This document shows, piece after piece, positions 13,758-23,405 of a stretch of 64,000 bases of DNA; position 1 is the first letter of the stretch; each line of letters begins with the position of its first letter. The notes under the pieces were generated by a model. That model was not told the origin of the DNA, made no database searches, and saw only the letters and a list, made by a program, of their open reading frames with translations. This DNA is from Holtermannia corniformis (taxonomy: Eukaryota; Basidiomycota; Tremellomycetes; Holtermanniales): positions 310,001-374,000 of the forward strand of contig BCIJ01000005.1 of the NCBI GenBank assembly GCA_001599935.1, read 5' to 3'. Position numbers and translations under genes: made by a program.

Positions 13758-15510
13758 CTACTGCCAGTCTTGCCACCGCTCCAAGCCCGTCACCCTCTTC
13801 CCCTTGACCAGACCATCCACAACCTCTTGCGCGGCATACACACAGTCATTGACACCGATCCCACCGTAGCCACTCCCAGCCACGCTCAGCCGGCCATGCC
13901 ACCCAGCCTGACGCAGCGCGTCATGCAGCTGGCGCAAGCGCTCACCGTGTCCCACGAGATACGTCGGGATACACTCGCGTTGCATGTGCGGGATCACGAG
14001 GCTCGGCGGCGGTAGATGAGCGAGGTGCGGAAAGATACGGTGGAGATGCCGGAGAGAAGGCAGGATCAAGTCGTCTGCGTTCTCGGGCGCCGTCTGTGGC
14101 GTCGCGTCCGTCTCGGACCGGGGGTAGGAAGACCAGTGTGGCCCACCGAGCATGACGGTCAGCTTGGTGAGCTGCTTGCGACGGCTTGGCTCGTCGAGGT
14201 CTGGTATTGCGGTGGAATCGAACACGACGCCGATCACGCCGTCGGGGTTCAGAGCCGGGGTCGTGCGCGGCACGAGGTAGCCAAAGCCTTCAGGGTGGAT
14301 CGTGGCCGGTGGGGTCGGGAAGACAAAGTTGACGAGACCAACAGTAGTGGCAGGGTTGTGACGGAGTAGGCTTGTTGCGCCCAAAGCAGGTGTTTGCACT
14401 TGGCGTGGTGCGTCCGCAGCGCCCGCGGGGCTCGACTCGAGCAAGTCGGCCAACACGCTCGGCGAAAGCGTTGATATCACCCGTGTATCCTGTAGCGGAG
14501 GTGACTCGGGTCGCGACGTGAGGACCTTCAGATGCAATCGTTAGTTGGACCCTCGGCATGTCAGACCACGTACGTTGGCGAGTCCACCCTCTGCCTGCTC
14601 GAGGCGCTCAACGCCCTCACCAAGTCTAAACTCGACCCCAGCCGCTCTCAGCCTTCTCTCCAGCTCCTTTTCCAAAGCGCCGATACCGCCTCTCAGTCCA
14701 TACAGACTCCAAGTATCCTTCAAACCCCGTATATCCTCCCTCAGCCCATTCCACTCCCTCAGTTCCCTCGCCTTCTTCTCCCTGCCGGCCTCATCCAGCT
14801 TGACACCGCGTAGCATCCCCCACACGATCGATCCACGCGTCTGCTCTGCGTCCCACAAGATTGGGAAACTCGAGCGCGCAGAGAGAACGCGAGAATCCGC
14901 AGCGTGGATCCCGTGCACCATTGCTGATACCAGATTATCGGCGATCCCGGGGCCAAGTCGGCGACGGACAAGACTATCGATCGACTCGTCAGAGACACCA
15001 TCCTGGCGGCGCTTGAATGGCTCGCGCATGATCGAGGTCAAGAGCCCGTGCAGCAGATGGCCTTGTGCATGCGGCGTGACGGCGGACCGTAGAGAATTCG
15101 GCATGAGCGTCAACTCGCCAGTCGCTGGGTTCAGCACAAAGCGGTTCCTAGCGGCCGGGTGGGAGAATGGGATCGGTAGGATCGAGTCGAGCATGTCGAG
15201 TTCTTGTATCTGCGTAGACCGTGCATCAGCACAGTGTCTGTGCAAGCTGAAGCTACCCACGTACCAGCTTGAGCATCCGCACAGCTCCAGGCCCACCACG
15301 CGGCCGTATACTCCTCGGACCACTCTCCAACACCACCTCCGTCTCTTCAACACGGTGCGTCGTCGACCCGATCCAACCGCCGATCCGGGCCTGTTTCTCC
15401 ACAATGACAATCTTGCAGCTTTGAACGGGTAACTGCCTTGACAGCAAGAACGCCGTTGTCAAGCCTGTCAGTCCGCCACCGAGGATGGTGACATGCTTTG
15501 GAGGTGGCAT
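13758..15510 (-). CDS. HEM14: Protoporphyrinogen oxidase (HEM14 type)
   Basis: FAD enzyme of the mitochondrial inner membrane that oxidises protoporphyrinogen IX to protoporphyrin IX, the penultimate step of haem synthesis. The ATG at 15510 places the dinucleotide-binding motif near the N-terminus (VTILGGGLTGLTTAFLLSRQ), with GGWIGSTTHRVEETEVVLES after it. The middle has VSDESIDSLVRRRLGPGIAD and the characteristic YGLRGGIGALEKELERRL. The C-terminus has VNFVFP, GFGYLVP and the FAD-binding end VAGSGYGGIGVNDCVYAAQE. Three exons: introns fall about 15190-15262 and about 14540-14570. The frame stays open upstream to 15729, but the ATG at 15510 gives the normal family start. It shares a promoter of about 230 bases with the deaminase gene on the other strand. 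Confidence 0.92.
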
Positions 15511-15743
15511 CTTGCCCGTCCAGTCGCAGTGGACCGTGCAACCAGAAAAGTAGAGACGTTGACGTCGGGTCGGATCAAACGTCGCCACGTGCTCAGCACG
15601 TGGGAAAATCAGAAAATCACCACGCGGGATCCGAACCAGGCCAAGACTGAGCACGGCAGCAGCGTCAAGGGAGCAAGCTCGTAGGTGCCGACGTTCTGTA
15701 CAAGTGCGCATACTCGGATGCCAGCTCACAAGTCCGGTAGATC

Positions 15744-17695
15744 ATGACAGTGACTGTTCCCGAAACGTCGCAAACCCAGATCGATGCGTACTTGCGAGTA
15801 CGCACCGAACTGATCGGCAAAGACCGAGCGCAACGACCGGCTTACACCTCGTCAAACGTCAGCTCTCAGCAGCGCGACGCTGCAGACGCCTATCTGCGTC
15901 AGCTGCGAGCTGCAGACCTACAAGACATCTTCAGTGCCGATGGCAAATTCCTCAACGTCGAGGACAGACATGATCTGCATCATGTGCACCCCGCCATGGG
16001 GTTTCTGCGATCAAAAGACGCGATCGCAGAGAGCAGGCTGTTCAAGGCGTTAAGACGGGTAAGTCCCAGCTCGGTAGACAATTTGCTGCACTGACAAACT
16101 CAGATGCCAAAAGGGGCCGTGCTTCATGCTCACCTCGACGGCTGTGCCGACCCAGACTGGTTCCTCGCTGAAGCCATGCACTACCCCGAGCTCCACTTTT
16201 CCTTGACCGAAGCCTTTCCATCACAAGCTTCCCTGCTCACTTTTCAAGCGTACCCCGAAGGCTTCCAGGCATCGACCTTGGCCCACGCGCTGGATACCAC
16301 TCTGCACCATCCAGACAACTGGTACAATCTGACCGAATTCCTCGCCGGCGTATCGAGCCGCCAGGACCGCCTCACATTCATCAAATCAAAGATGACCCTC
16401 ACAGTACCGGACATCGGCCACCTCTCGTGCTCTTCGGCCATTTGGAAGAAGTTTCAGACCACATTCGGCGCAACCGACGGTCTGGCGCGGTATGAGCCCT
16501 TGTTCAAGAAGCATCTCCGCCACGTCATCATGGGTCTTGTAGATGATGGCGTCGGCTACGTCGAAGTGCGCGCCAACTTTCTCATGCGCTTCATGCGCCG
16601 CAATGGCACGTGTGCAGAGGACGTGAACCACTTTGAGTGGTATGAAATGTTTGAACAAGTCGTTGAGGAGATCAAGGCGGATCTCAGAACTCAGGGGCGA
16701 GAGGGGGATCTGATCGGGGCAAAGGTAATCGTCGGACAGCGAGAAGTCAACGCGTAGTTGACGTGATCTAGGTCATCTACACCACCATTCGCTTCGTGTC
16801 CAATGAGACACTACGTTGGTATATGGAAGACTGTATCGCGCTCAAGAAGCGCTTCCCCCACCTAATCGCTGGCTTCGACTTGGTCGGACATGGTACGCGC
16901 AATCATGTCTACATTCGCAGCTGATCAAAGTGGTAGAAGACGAGCTCGAACCCTACGTCAACTACCTCCCATCACTGCTCTGGTTCCAGGAGCGATGCAA
17001 GGCTGAGCACGTCAACGTCCCCTTTGTCTTCCATGCTGGCGAGACACTCGGTGACGGGACAATGGCAGACGACAACCTCTATGACGCCATCCTGTTGGGC
17101 ACGAAACGGATTGGGCACGGGTTGGTCGCCCGTCTCTTGCAATCCAGTTACTGATCGCAACCCGGTAGGTTCTCCATGATCAAGCACCCAGAACTGATGC
17201 AGGCGTGCCGCGAGCGCGGTATCGCAATCGAAGTCTGCCCTATATCGTAAGCTATTCGACCGGTCATAATCGCCTCGTGTCGAAGCTAAAGCACACCAGC
17301 AATGAGATCCTGGGCTTGTCCTCGTCAATCCACTCGCATCCACTCTCGTGCTTGATGGCCCACGGCGTGCCCGTCGTGATTTCCAACGACGACCCGCAAC
17401 AATTCGGCAATACCAACGGCTTGAGTTGGGACTTTTATCAAGTACTTTGCCGCCCGAGATTCTCGCTCTGTACTTACGACGCGCAGGTCCTGCTTGGTAG
17501 CGAGGTGAATGGGATTAACACTCTTGGCGCTCTCGCGCGGGCGTCTATCGAAGTACGTACGCGAGGTGGTACATTCAAATGGCTGACGGAGAGCAGCATT
17601 CCATGTTGGATCCTCAGGACAAGGAGGTCGCGTATAGAGTGTGGGAGGACAAGTGGGCTCGGTGGATAGCGGAGCTGGCAAGTCAGGACGTATAG
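15744..17695 (+). CDS. Adenosine deaminase, ADGF/ADA2 (CECR1) type
   Basis: Zinc-dependent deaminase of the adenosine-deaminase-related growth factor branch, converting adenosine (or a related nucleoside) to inosine. Zinc and catalytic motifs are all present: [19 protein letters not shown] (HxH), FHAGET (Glu general base), RIGHG and [12 protein letters not shown] (metal Asp). The conserved ADGF stretch [16 protein letters not shown] is at about 16545-16600. Seven or more short introns, for example after GAK (about 16724-16771) and before the last exon, which ends [11 protein letters not shown]. Unlike animal ADGF proteins the first ATG ([12 protein letters not shown]) gives no signal peptide, so the fungal protein is probably cytoplasmic. 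Base choice and intron style match the neighbours. Confidence 0.88.
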
Positions 17696-17783
17696 TTGAG
17701 ATGTTATCTGTTCAATCACGACTGATGCATCCGGGAGACGCTAGGTACCTGAGGCGCCTGACGACGCCGTGCATTGAGCATGA

Positions 17784-18240
17784 TTACTTGCTCATCTCGG
17801 AAACAGCGTCGCGGATGCTGGCCTTCTCAGTCTCTGGCGACTCGTTTCAGTGCTTGTCCAAATCAGGTCTGAGGTACTCTTGCACAGGGCACTTCGCACG
17901 GCCGCTCTTGGACGTGAAATCGTATCCTAAAGCTTCGCCAGGTAGCAGAGCGTCAATATTTTCGCTAGATGCTGGCTCGATGCCGCAGTGAAATGCCAAC
18001 TGTCTAGGTATTCTGTGGTGTACCCCGCGTTTAACCATGGAAAGTGAGTCCTGTATCAGGATCCTTGTGTGCAGGATCAAAAGTGCAACTTGTCACAGAG
18101 GACGGGAAGCCCCCCTCGCCAACGTTCCTCGCCAACGTTCGTCATGTGGTTGTTCGCGTACTTATAGGCAGCGTGAAACTTGTCCATGATGATGGTAGGA
18201 TCAATCACTGTGCTCTTCGAGGTCTTGATACGTGAGACAG
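17784..18240 (-). pseudogene. Decayed copy of the small-protein family at 18772-19155
   Basis: Reading the minus strand, homology to the intact gene at 18772 appears in pieces in different frames: SCTFDPAHKDPDTGLTF (about 18030-18095) matches its ECTFDAREARLSARF; ENIDALLPGEALGYDF matches DFDEKLPGETFGYSW; and YLRPDLDKH, a stop, then NESPETEKASIRDAVSEM matches FLRPGIASSW and beyond. The stop is TGA at 17847-17849 and falls exactly where the intact protein has Trp (TGG). Further stops and at least one frame change lie upstream, and no intron model removes them all. The copy is therefore most likely a pseudogene, in the opposite orientation to its relative. Its last in-frame stop is TAA at 17784-17786. 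Confidence 0.65.
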
Positions 18241-18722
18241 AGGACAACAGCGGTTGCCTTCTCCGCTTTCACGAAAGGAACTCGTGTACGATTTCGAGCT
18301 CGTATACCAGCTTCTCATCTTGAACGAGGAGAGAGCCCCGCGCTCTGGGACATAGGATCGGTATCAGCGAGCGAAGACCAGCGAGCCCCTTGAAGGGAGG
18401 ACCGCTGTCTTCCCGCCCTGCATGTGTTTTCAGCCTTCAAACCCTGTGTATTTAGCGGAGCGAGCATAAGCTGGTCTTCGCGTCTCACGCTTGCTCAAAG
18501 GACGCTGCGATGTACAGAACGCATCTGTACATGGGCGTCACTTAGCCGTGCTGATGCCTTCTGGACGCATACGATGGAAGGCTACTATGAGGGGAGATCG
18601 GTCACACTCAACCGATTCTAGGAAGATTCGCCTTGGCAATTTGACTATCGCTGGAAGACCGACCTTCTACCAGCTTACATCTACATCTTCGCAATGCAAT
18701 TAAAAAACAGCACCCGTTCTTG
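18241..18722. other. Intergenic, no gene seen
   Basis: About 480 bases between the decayed copy and the TATA box of the next small gene. Open frames such as 18424-18621 have no start context, homology or introns that would support them. Nothing else recognised. Confidence 0.5.
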
Positions 18723-18729
18723 TATATAA
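18723..18729 (+). promoter_or_regulatory. TATA box of the small gene at 18772
   Basis: TATATAA lies 43 bases before the ATG at 18772. Few genes in this window show such a clear TATA element so near the start. The related gene at 20065-20403 has TATATATA in the same relative place, which suggests both are TATA-driven and so possibly inducible. Confidence 0.55.
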
Positions 18730-18771
18730 GAAGAAGTCTGTCGTCTCATCGAAGATCCCGCCACGTTCAAG

Positions 18772-19155
18772 ATGCCTACCGTCCGAATTTCCAATCGTGT
18801 TTCACGGTACTTGAACAACCTGGAGTACAATATCAGGCATGGCATTCGTCCAAATACCTTCCTCGAGTGCACATTCGATGCCCGTGAAGCTCGACTGTCA
18901 GCTCGTTTTACGTCACCTGCCAATGATAGATATACCTACTTTGCCAGCATCGTGCCAGAAACCGCCGACTTCGACGAGAAATTACCAGGGGAGACGTTTG
19001 GTTATAGTTGGACGCACGACGGTGCGCACAACGGGCCGTTTTCAGATCGTCAAAAAGCCTTTCTACGACCTGGTATTGCCAGTAGCTGGGACAGCCAGGA
19101 CGAAACGACTAAGCAGACCATGAGGGACACTGTGTTAGAGATGGGAAGACCGTGA
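18772..19155 (+). CDS. Small unrecognised protein, family member 1 (127 aa)
   Basis: Intronless ORF of 127 residues starting MPTVRISNRVSRYLNN. No signal peptide, membrane segment or known domain is seen. The core is LPGETFGYSWTHDG followed by FLRPGIASSWDSQDETTKQ and a helical C-terminus (MRDTVLEMGRP). The same architecture, a central LPG/D-x-x-G-Y/F turn and a Trp-containing C-terminal helix, occurs in the ORFs at 20974-21351 and (weaker) 20065-20403 and in the decayed copy at 17784-18240. That four copies share it is the main reason to call it a gene. It has a TATA box 43 bases upstream. Function unknown; lineage-specific secreted-like or intracellular roles cannot be separated here. Confidence 0.6.
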   Translation: MPTVRISNRVSRYLNNLEYNIRHGIRPNTFLECTFDAREARLSARFTSPANDRYTYFASIVPETADFDEKLPGETFGYSWTHDGAHNGPFSDRQKAFLRPGIASSWDSQDETTKQTMRDTVLEMGRP

Positions 19156-19210
19156 TGCATCTCGCTCGCTACGGCGCTTCTTTGTAGACTTTCGCCTACA
19201 ACTCTGATGT

Positions 19211-19375
19211 CTCGCCCGCCATCCTGATGTCTCGCCGGATGCAGTCTTCATCTGCATCCTCGCCGGATGCGTCGCATCCTAGGCGTCTTGCCTACATCCT
19301 CGCCGCGGCAGACGTGTCTTGGCTACATCCTCGCCGGATGTAGTCTTCGCCAGATGCGGCGTCATCCGCCGGGAT
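19211..19375. repeat. Array of degenerate palindromic repeats (CATCC-TCGCC-GGATG hairpins)
   Basis: Within 165 bases the words CATCC, TCGCC and GGATG recur many times. Two perfect hairpins stand out: 19255-19271 (GCATCC, loop TCGCC, GGATGC) and 19324-19344 (CTACATCC, loop TCGCC, GGATGTAG). Both keep the loop while the outer stem bases differ in a paired way (G-C in one, A-T and C-G in the other). Less perfect units lie between them (19221-19242, 19276-19310, 19345-19375). The array begins about 60 bases after the stop of the small gene at 18772, so it may be in its 3' UTR. Confidence 0.65.
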
Positions 19376-20064
19376 GGCTGGCTGCGTGGCGTAATCCAAC
19401 ACACTGTCGCCGGAAAGCACCCATCACAAGTGTGACGAGAAGAAGACCGTGTGACCTTGCCAGTGGTGATAGACTTATCCATCCCTCGCTGCCCGAAAGT
19501 CGATGCAGATGCTTTGGAGTACACCGCCAAGCGCGACTCCCGCCGAGTGAACTGCCTTTGTCTAGCAGATGTTTCACTCCGTCGACCACGAACGATGTCT
19601 GTTATGCTGCGTCTTGCACCTGCCGGCCCGTCCTTCGGCCAGCAGAATCCAATTCCGCCACTCAGCCGGACGTCGACCGCGCCACCGCTCCGTCGTCGGA
19701 TGACACGGTGAAATGTAGAACGCTCCCGATAAAGTCGCAGTCGTTCACCTGATACGTATTGGAAGTCATTTGCCCGAAGTTGTTGCCGGGTTTGGGGTTC
19801 ACATGTGGGCGTTTACGAAGGCGCTTGCGCCAAAGGGGGCAATCACCGTGCAGTTTTTCAAATTTTTGGCTGTGGCTGCCTTGACTGCACATTGAAGGCG
19901 AATTGTCATGATCTTGTAGTGCGTCAGCGCATGTGTCTGTCATCGGATTAGTAGCAACTTGAGTTCCTGCGGTTGATCTCGTTGCTACACGCTTCACCAC
20001 TGAGACGTTTTCTCCGCCAGAAAGCACGGCATGCATCGCAATGGTTTGATGTTACTCAACTCTT
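19376..20064. other. Intergenic, no gene seen
   Basis: About 690 bases. Open frames on either strand (for example 19662-20036 minus) show no homology, no start context and no splice pattern. CTACATC/GATG words continue thinly to about 19400. Nothing else recognised. Confidence 0.45.
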
Positions 20065-20403
20065 TTATGCAGATCTAGCAGAACGTCTAACACGTTCTTG
20101 GTCCTCTGAAGTGGTCAATTGCCACGTTTGAGAAGTAGCGTCTTGAAGGATAGTATGACATGCTTCTGGGCATTCCGTCGACCAATTGAACCCTAAGGAG
20201 GTGTCGGGAATAGTGACGTGGCATTCCGTAGGGTTATTGGAGATATCCAGCTGTGACTTGTAAGTCGCCTTGTTGACATCAGTGTACTCAATGGAAAACC
20301 GTGGCCGTCCTCCCGAGAACTCTATGATGCAGGACTCGACGTGCAAAGGTTTGATGTTGCGACGAACTATCTCGGTGACGAGCGCCGTTAACGGAGTAGT
20401 CAT
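20065..20403 (-). CDS. Small unrecognised protein, family member 2 (112 aa)
   Basis: Intronless minus-strand ORF starting at the ATG at 20403 (MTTPLTALVTEIVRRNIKPL). It has the same size and a similar middle to the gene at 18772: RPRFSIEYTDVNKATYK, then VTIPDTSLGFNWSTE where the relatives have LPGETFGYSW, then a Gln/Arg-rich helix (TTSEDQERVRRSARSA). Similarity is weak and judged by eye. No signal peptide or membrane segment. TATATATA at 20464-20471 lies about 60 bases before the start. The frame is open further upstream, to 20445, but no ATG precedes 20403 in it. Function unknown. Confidence 0.5.
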   Translation of the reverse strand: MTTPLTALVTEIVRRNIKPLHVESCIIEFSGGRPRFSIEYTDVNKATYKSQLDISNNPTECHVTIPDTSLGFNWSTECPEACHTILQDATSQTWQLTTSEDQERVRRSARSA

Positions 20404-20463
20404 TGGGAAGGACAGATAGAGTCTGCTCAAGTCAAGGCAGAGCACCGCGCTTGGGTCCTGCTC

Positions 20464-20471
20464 TATATATA
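20464..20471 (-). promoter_or_regulatory. TATA box of the small gene at 20065-20403
   Basis: TATATATA, about 60 bases upstream of the minus-strand ATG at 20403 and in the right orientation. It parallels the TATA box of the related gene at 18772. Confidence 0.45.
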
Positions 20472-20796
20472 CACCCCAGGGCTGGGCTGCAGCGACAAGA
20501 CTGTGTCTTCACCTCGAAGGCGTTCGTCTTCTCAAAAGCTTACGCCCAACCCTTGTGCAGGAGATTAGCAATTTGAAGGTGACTACAGTAGGTGTAATTA
20601 GAAGACATAGAGACAGATGAGCAGGCCGCCGCCGTGCCCCGAGGCCAGTGGCAAAGTAATGATGCCAGGGTCCACGCTGCACAGTCAGGAAGCCTGCCAC
20701 GAAGTCAAGCGAGAATGATGTGACCGAGGTTTAGTATCTACACCCGGCAGACAGGACTAGCCGTCGATCGATCCACAACTCCGCGCTTCCGCCCAG

Positions 20797-20850
20797 TGAA
20801 ACCCGGATTAGCATGCACCGAATGCAAAAAAACGAAGCTCAAGGGTTGAC
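20797..20850 (+). pseudogene. Fragment of a Zn2Cys6 zinc-cluster coding sequence
   Basis: The plus strand reads KPGLACTECKKTKLKG then a stop. ACTECKKTKLKCDG is the usual first half of a fungal zinc cluster (CxxCx6C). Here the third Cys codon is replaced and a TGA follows at once. No second half (CxxCx6C) is seen downstream, and no intron model restores it. It looks like a relic of a regulator gene, or a chance match, lying between the small-protein genes. Confidence 0.35.
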
Positions 20851-20973
20851 TATTCGAGTTGATCAACGAGGCCAAAATGACGTCTGCTCATCGTAGCTGA
20901 TCCGCTCATCCTTGTGCGGTGCCAGCCACAGACGCCGTGACACGATTTTGACATACGCCGAGCTTCGGCCTAA

Positions 20974-21351
20974 CTACGGATACAACTTCGACTGCCTACT
21001 GATCTCTTGAAGGTCCTGTTTGTCGTTCTTTGTCTCCGTCCATGCCGTTGCCAAATCCATCAATAAGGTACGTTCCGCTGGGTCCAGAGCTTCCCACGCT
21101 TCTTGCAGCCCCCGAACAACGAATGACTGGTGTTCAGGATTCAAGGCGATGTTCTCACACCTAAAGCCGTAGCCGTCACCCAACGGCAGATCCCACATGC
21201 TGTCTTCGATCCCCACCGTCAACTCGTACTTGCATGATGGCCAGTTGGCTGTAGCGAATGAAAGTGTGGCTTTGAGGAACGGTTTGCCTGCGAGGTCACT
21301 CCAGCCCTTGATTTCGGTGACTGTCACAGTGTCGTCAGACGCGTTCGTCAT
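20974..21351 (-). CDS. Small unrecognised protein, family member 3 (125 aa)
   Basis: Intronless minus-strand ORF from the ATG at 21351 (MTNASDDTVTVTEIKG). The middle reads MWDLPLGDGYGFRCENI, aligned by eye to KLPGETFGYSWTHDG of the gene at 18772. It is followed by FVVRGLQEAWEALDPAER and LLMDLATAW, matching FLRPGIASSWDSQDETTK and MRDTVLEM with the Trp in register. The N-terminal half (AGKPFLKATLSFATANW) resembles a beta-strand-rich domain. No signal peptide. The frame is open upstream of the ATG to 21387. Function unknown; the shared pattern with two neighbours and a pseudogene supports it being a real gene. Confidence 0.55.
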   Translation of the reverse strand: MTNASDDTVTVTEIKGWSDLAGKPFLKATLSFATANWPSCKYELTVGIEDSMWDLPLGDGYGFRCENIALNPEHQSFVVRGLQEAWEALDPAERTLLMDLATAWTETKNDKQDLQEISRQSKLYP

Positions 21352-21562
21352 GGTCCAGGACGAAGTGTTCCGTGTGAGGCCATCCACCGCCTCGAGCTAT
21401 CTACGACTTGCACCTGCCTTCGCTCGATGCTCCTTCTAATGCCAGGCGGCCTTGGCCATCGTCAATCTCGTTGATTGCCAATGCACTCCTTAGATGACTT
21501 CACGGAGACCCCCCACCTGCACGGCGCTTTCGTAGTATTGCACACATACATCGCATGCATTT

Positions 21563-23224
21563 CTACTTTCTCTGCGTGGTCCCAAGCGCCTGCGCGCGCA
21601 CTGCCTCGTGTATCACGACTGCCTCCTCGACCCACGGCAACGTGAACAGATCCGACCTCCTCAAATCCTCCTCGGTGACCCCGCCGCCATTCACCCCCTT
21701 GACGCCAATCTGGTTCCCGAGCGCTACGTCGAGATCACGCGCCTGGTTCGCCAGCCAGTCCTGGATGAAGCCCTGTGGGTTTTCTGCAAACGCTTGGAAG
21801 AAGGAGAGGCGTTGTCGGCCTTCGTGGATGTAACGTGCGCACGCAGCGATCTCGTCTTCAGTGTTGATGAGTTCCTGGGATCCAGAGTTGGATTCGAGGG
21901 ACGTGAGCAGTGACGCGGTTTTAGATTTCAAAGGGTCGTCGAGCTCGAGCGGGATGTCGTAGCATGTTGGGTTCTGGTTGAAGTCTTTGTCGACGCTGTT
22001 GAGGGTGAGTATGCACCGAGACAGAAAATGACAACGTACCGGAGATCGTAGTAGATCGTGACAGGGTCCGGGTGGGACAGAAAGCGGTTGACGTATTCTG
22101 GTAGATGGTAGAATTGCACATTCGTCGTTCGGTCCGGGATGATCTACGCGACGGTCAGCCAGGGACGCTCCAGACCAGACCCTGGGTGAGTGCAGCGACT
22201 TGCGTGCAACGATCAAGGTTGCAACTTGTCGTCTATTGCTTCACCCAGCCCGGGGCAACCCACCTTGTCCAGCCCACCGACCAACTTCAACTTGGTGCCA
22301 TCATCCTTGTCCTGGGCGCCGACAATCTTGCAGTACTTCCAAACGGCAGCCATGATCGCGCTCCGAGTATCCTCCTTTACACCGATAATGTCACACAGAG
22401 GTGGTAAGATTCTGAATCGAGCAGGTTGGTGGTCGAGGTGGAGGGTGATCCGGCACCGCACGGACTGGTCGCCGCGCCGGCGGAGTTCAAACCCATCGAC
22501 GGGTGCTGCGGGCGGTGGCTTGGCGTGCCACTGGGAGATGATTAGTGATAAATACACAAGCTACGATGCACTGACCTCGACGATATTGCCATCAGGGTAC
22601 GTGGGTGCTTCTCGGTGATCAAAGTCGACAATCATGCTCTTGACGAATGTGGAGAACTTGGGCTTTGTGCGGTCGAGCCGGACGTTGCCGCTCTAGCCAC
22701 GATCAGCCCATACCAAGGCAAGTATACGCGACGGACATCTAGCAGCCTACCCTCAATCTTCAGACACCACCCTGGGATCCCCTTGCCCGTTTCGACGTCG
22801 ATTGCTCCCTGGGGTTGTGGTGGCTGTACACCCGGTACATTGTCCGCGGCCGCTTGTGCATCCAACTCGGCTTGCCACGGCTGGTTATACGCCGTGTTTG
22901 ACACAAACAGTCGCAACGTGCGCTTGGTCTATAGTCGTCAGTTTGACCGTGCTTGACCGGTCCAACCCACCTTTACCGGCCGTCCCAGCGCATCATTGAG
23001 CTCTGCCTTTTTCCGCAGCAGTGTCCAGTCGAGCTTTTGTTCGAGTTTCAACAAGTCTTCGAACGCGGGCGCGTCCTGGGGTGAGACGTAGGACGCGAGC
23101 AGGTGCGGTGGGGGCAGATAGTGCCGTGGCCGCATCGGCTGGTCCTGAGCCTTGCGTTTGGCCGAGTGGGGTTGTTGCTGAGGTTGGGATGATGGGCCTG
23201 GCTGCGGTGTGTGTGCTTGTGACA
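21563..23224 (-). CDS. SWI/SNF or RSC complex subunit (SWP73/Rsc6/SMARCD, SWIB domain)
   Basis: Chromatin-remodelling subunit. The start is the ATG at 23224 (MSQAHTPQPGPSSQPQQQ), a Gln/Pro-rich N-terminus. Family blocks follow: PAFEDLLKLEQKLDWTLLRK, KRTLRLFVSNTAYNQPW, GIPGWCLKIEGRLLD and PKFSTFVKSMIVDFD. The SWIB fold is ARFRILPPLCDIIGVKEDTR and IMAAVWKYCKIVGAQDK, ending in VQFYHLPEYVNRFL. The C-terminal part (SQELINTEDEIAACARYIHE) is the usual helical tail, and the protein ends LGTTQRK. Four or more short introns. It shares a divergent promoter of about 180 bases with the SNARE gene. Confidence 0.88.
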
Positions 23225-23405
23225 TTGCGACAGCTGATCTCGAGCGACGTTCAACTGGCGGTCGTGGTTGAATCGCACAAACACGGCCACGCGAGGACAG
23301 CGGGGGTTTCAGCTGGTTTGTAAATGACGTGCTAGTGACGTGTGAAACCGCAACCGCCCCGCAGCTCACCGCGACTTCGCCCTCGGCCTGGTCACTTCAA
23401 CCACC

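Noticed and set aside
14545..15432. Long plus-strand ORF (295 aa)
   Set aside because: Antisense to protoporphyrinogen oxidase exons; composition is Ser/Pro/Arg-rich as expected of a shadow frame and it has no motif.
17784..18240. Stop-codon readthrough or recoding at the in-frame TGA (17847)
   Set aside because: Other stops and a frame change lie upstream in the same copy and no recoding signal is seen, so a pseudogene is simpler.
19211..19375. CRISPR array
   Set aside because: Repeats are irregular in spacing and sequence, there are no unique spacers of constant size, and the DNA is eukaryotic nuclear.
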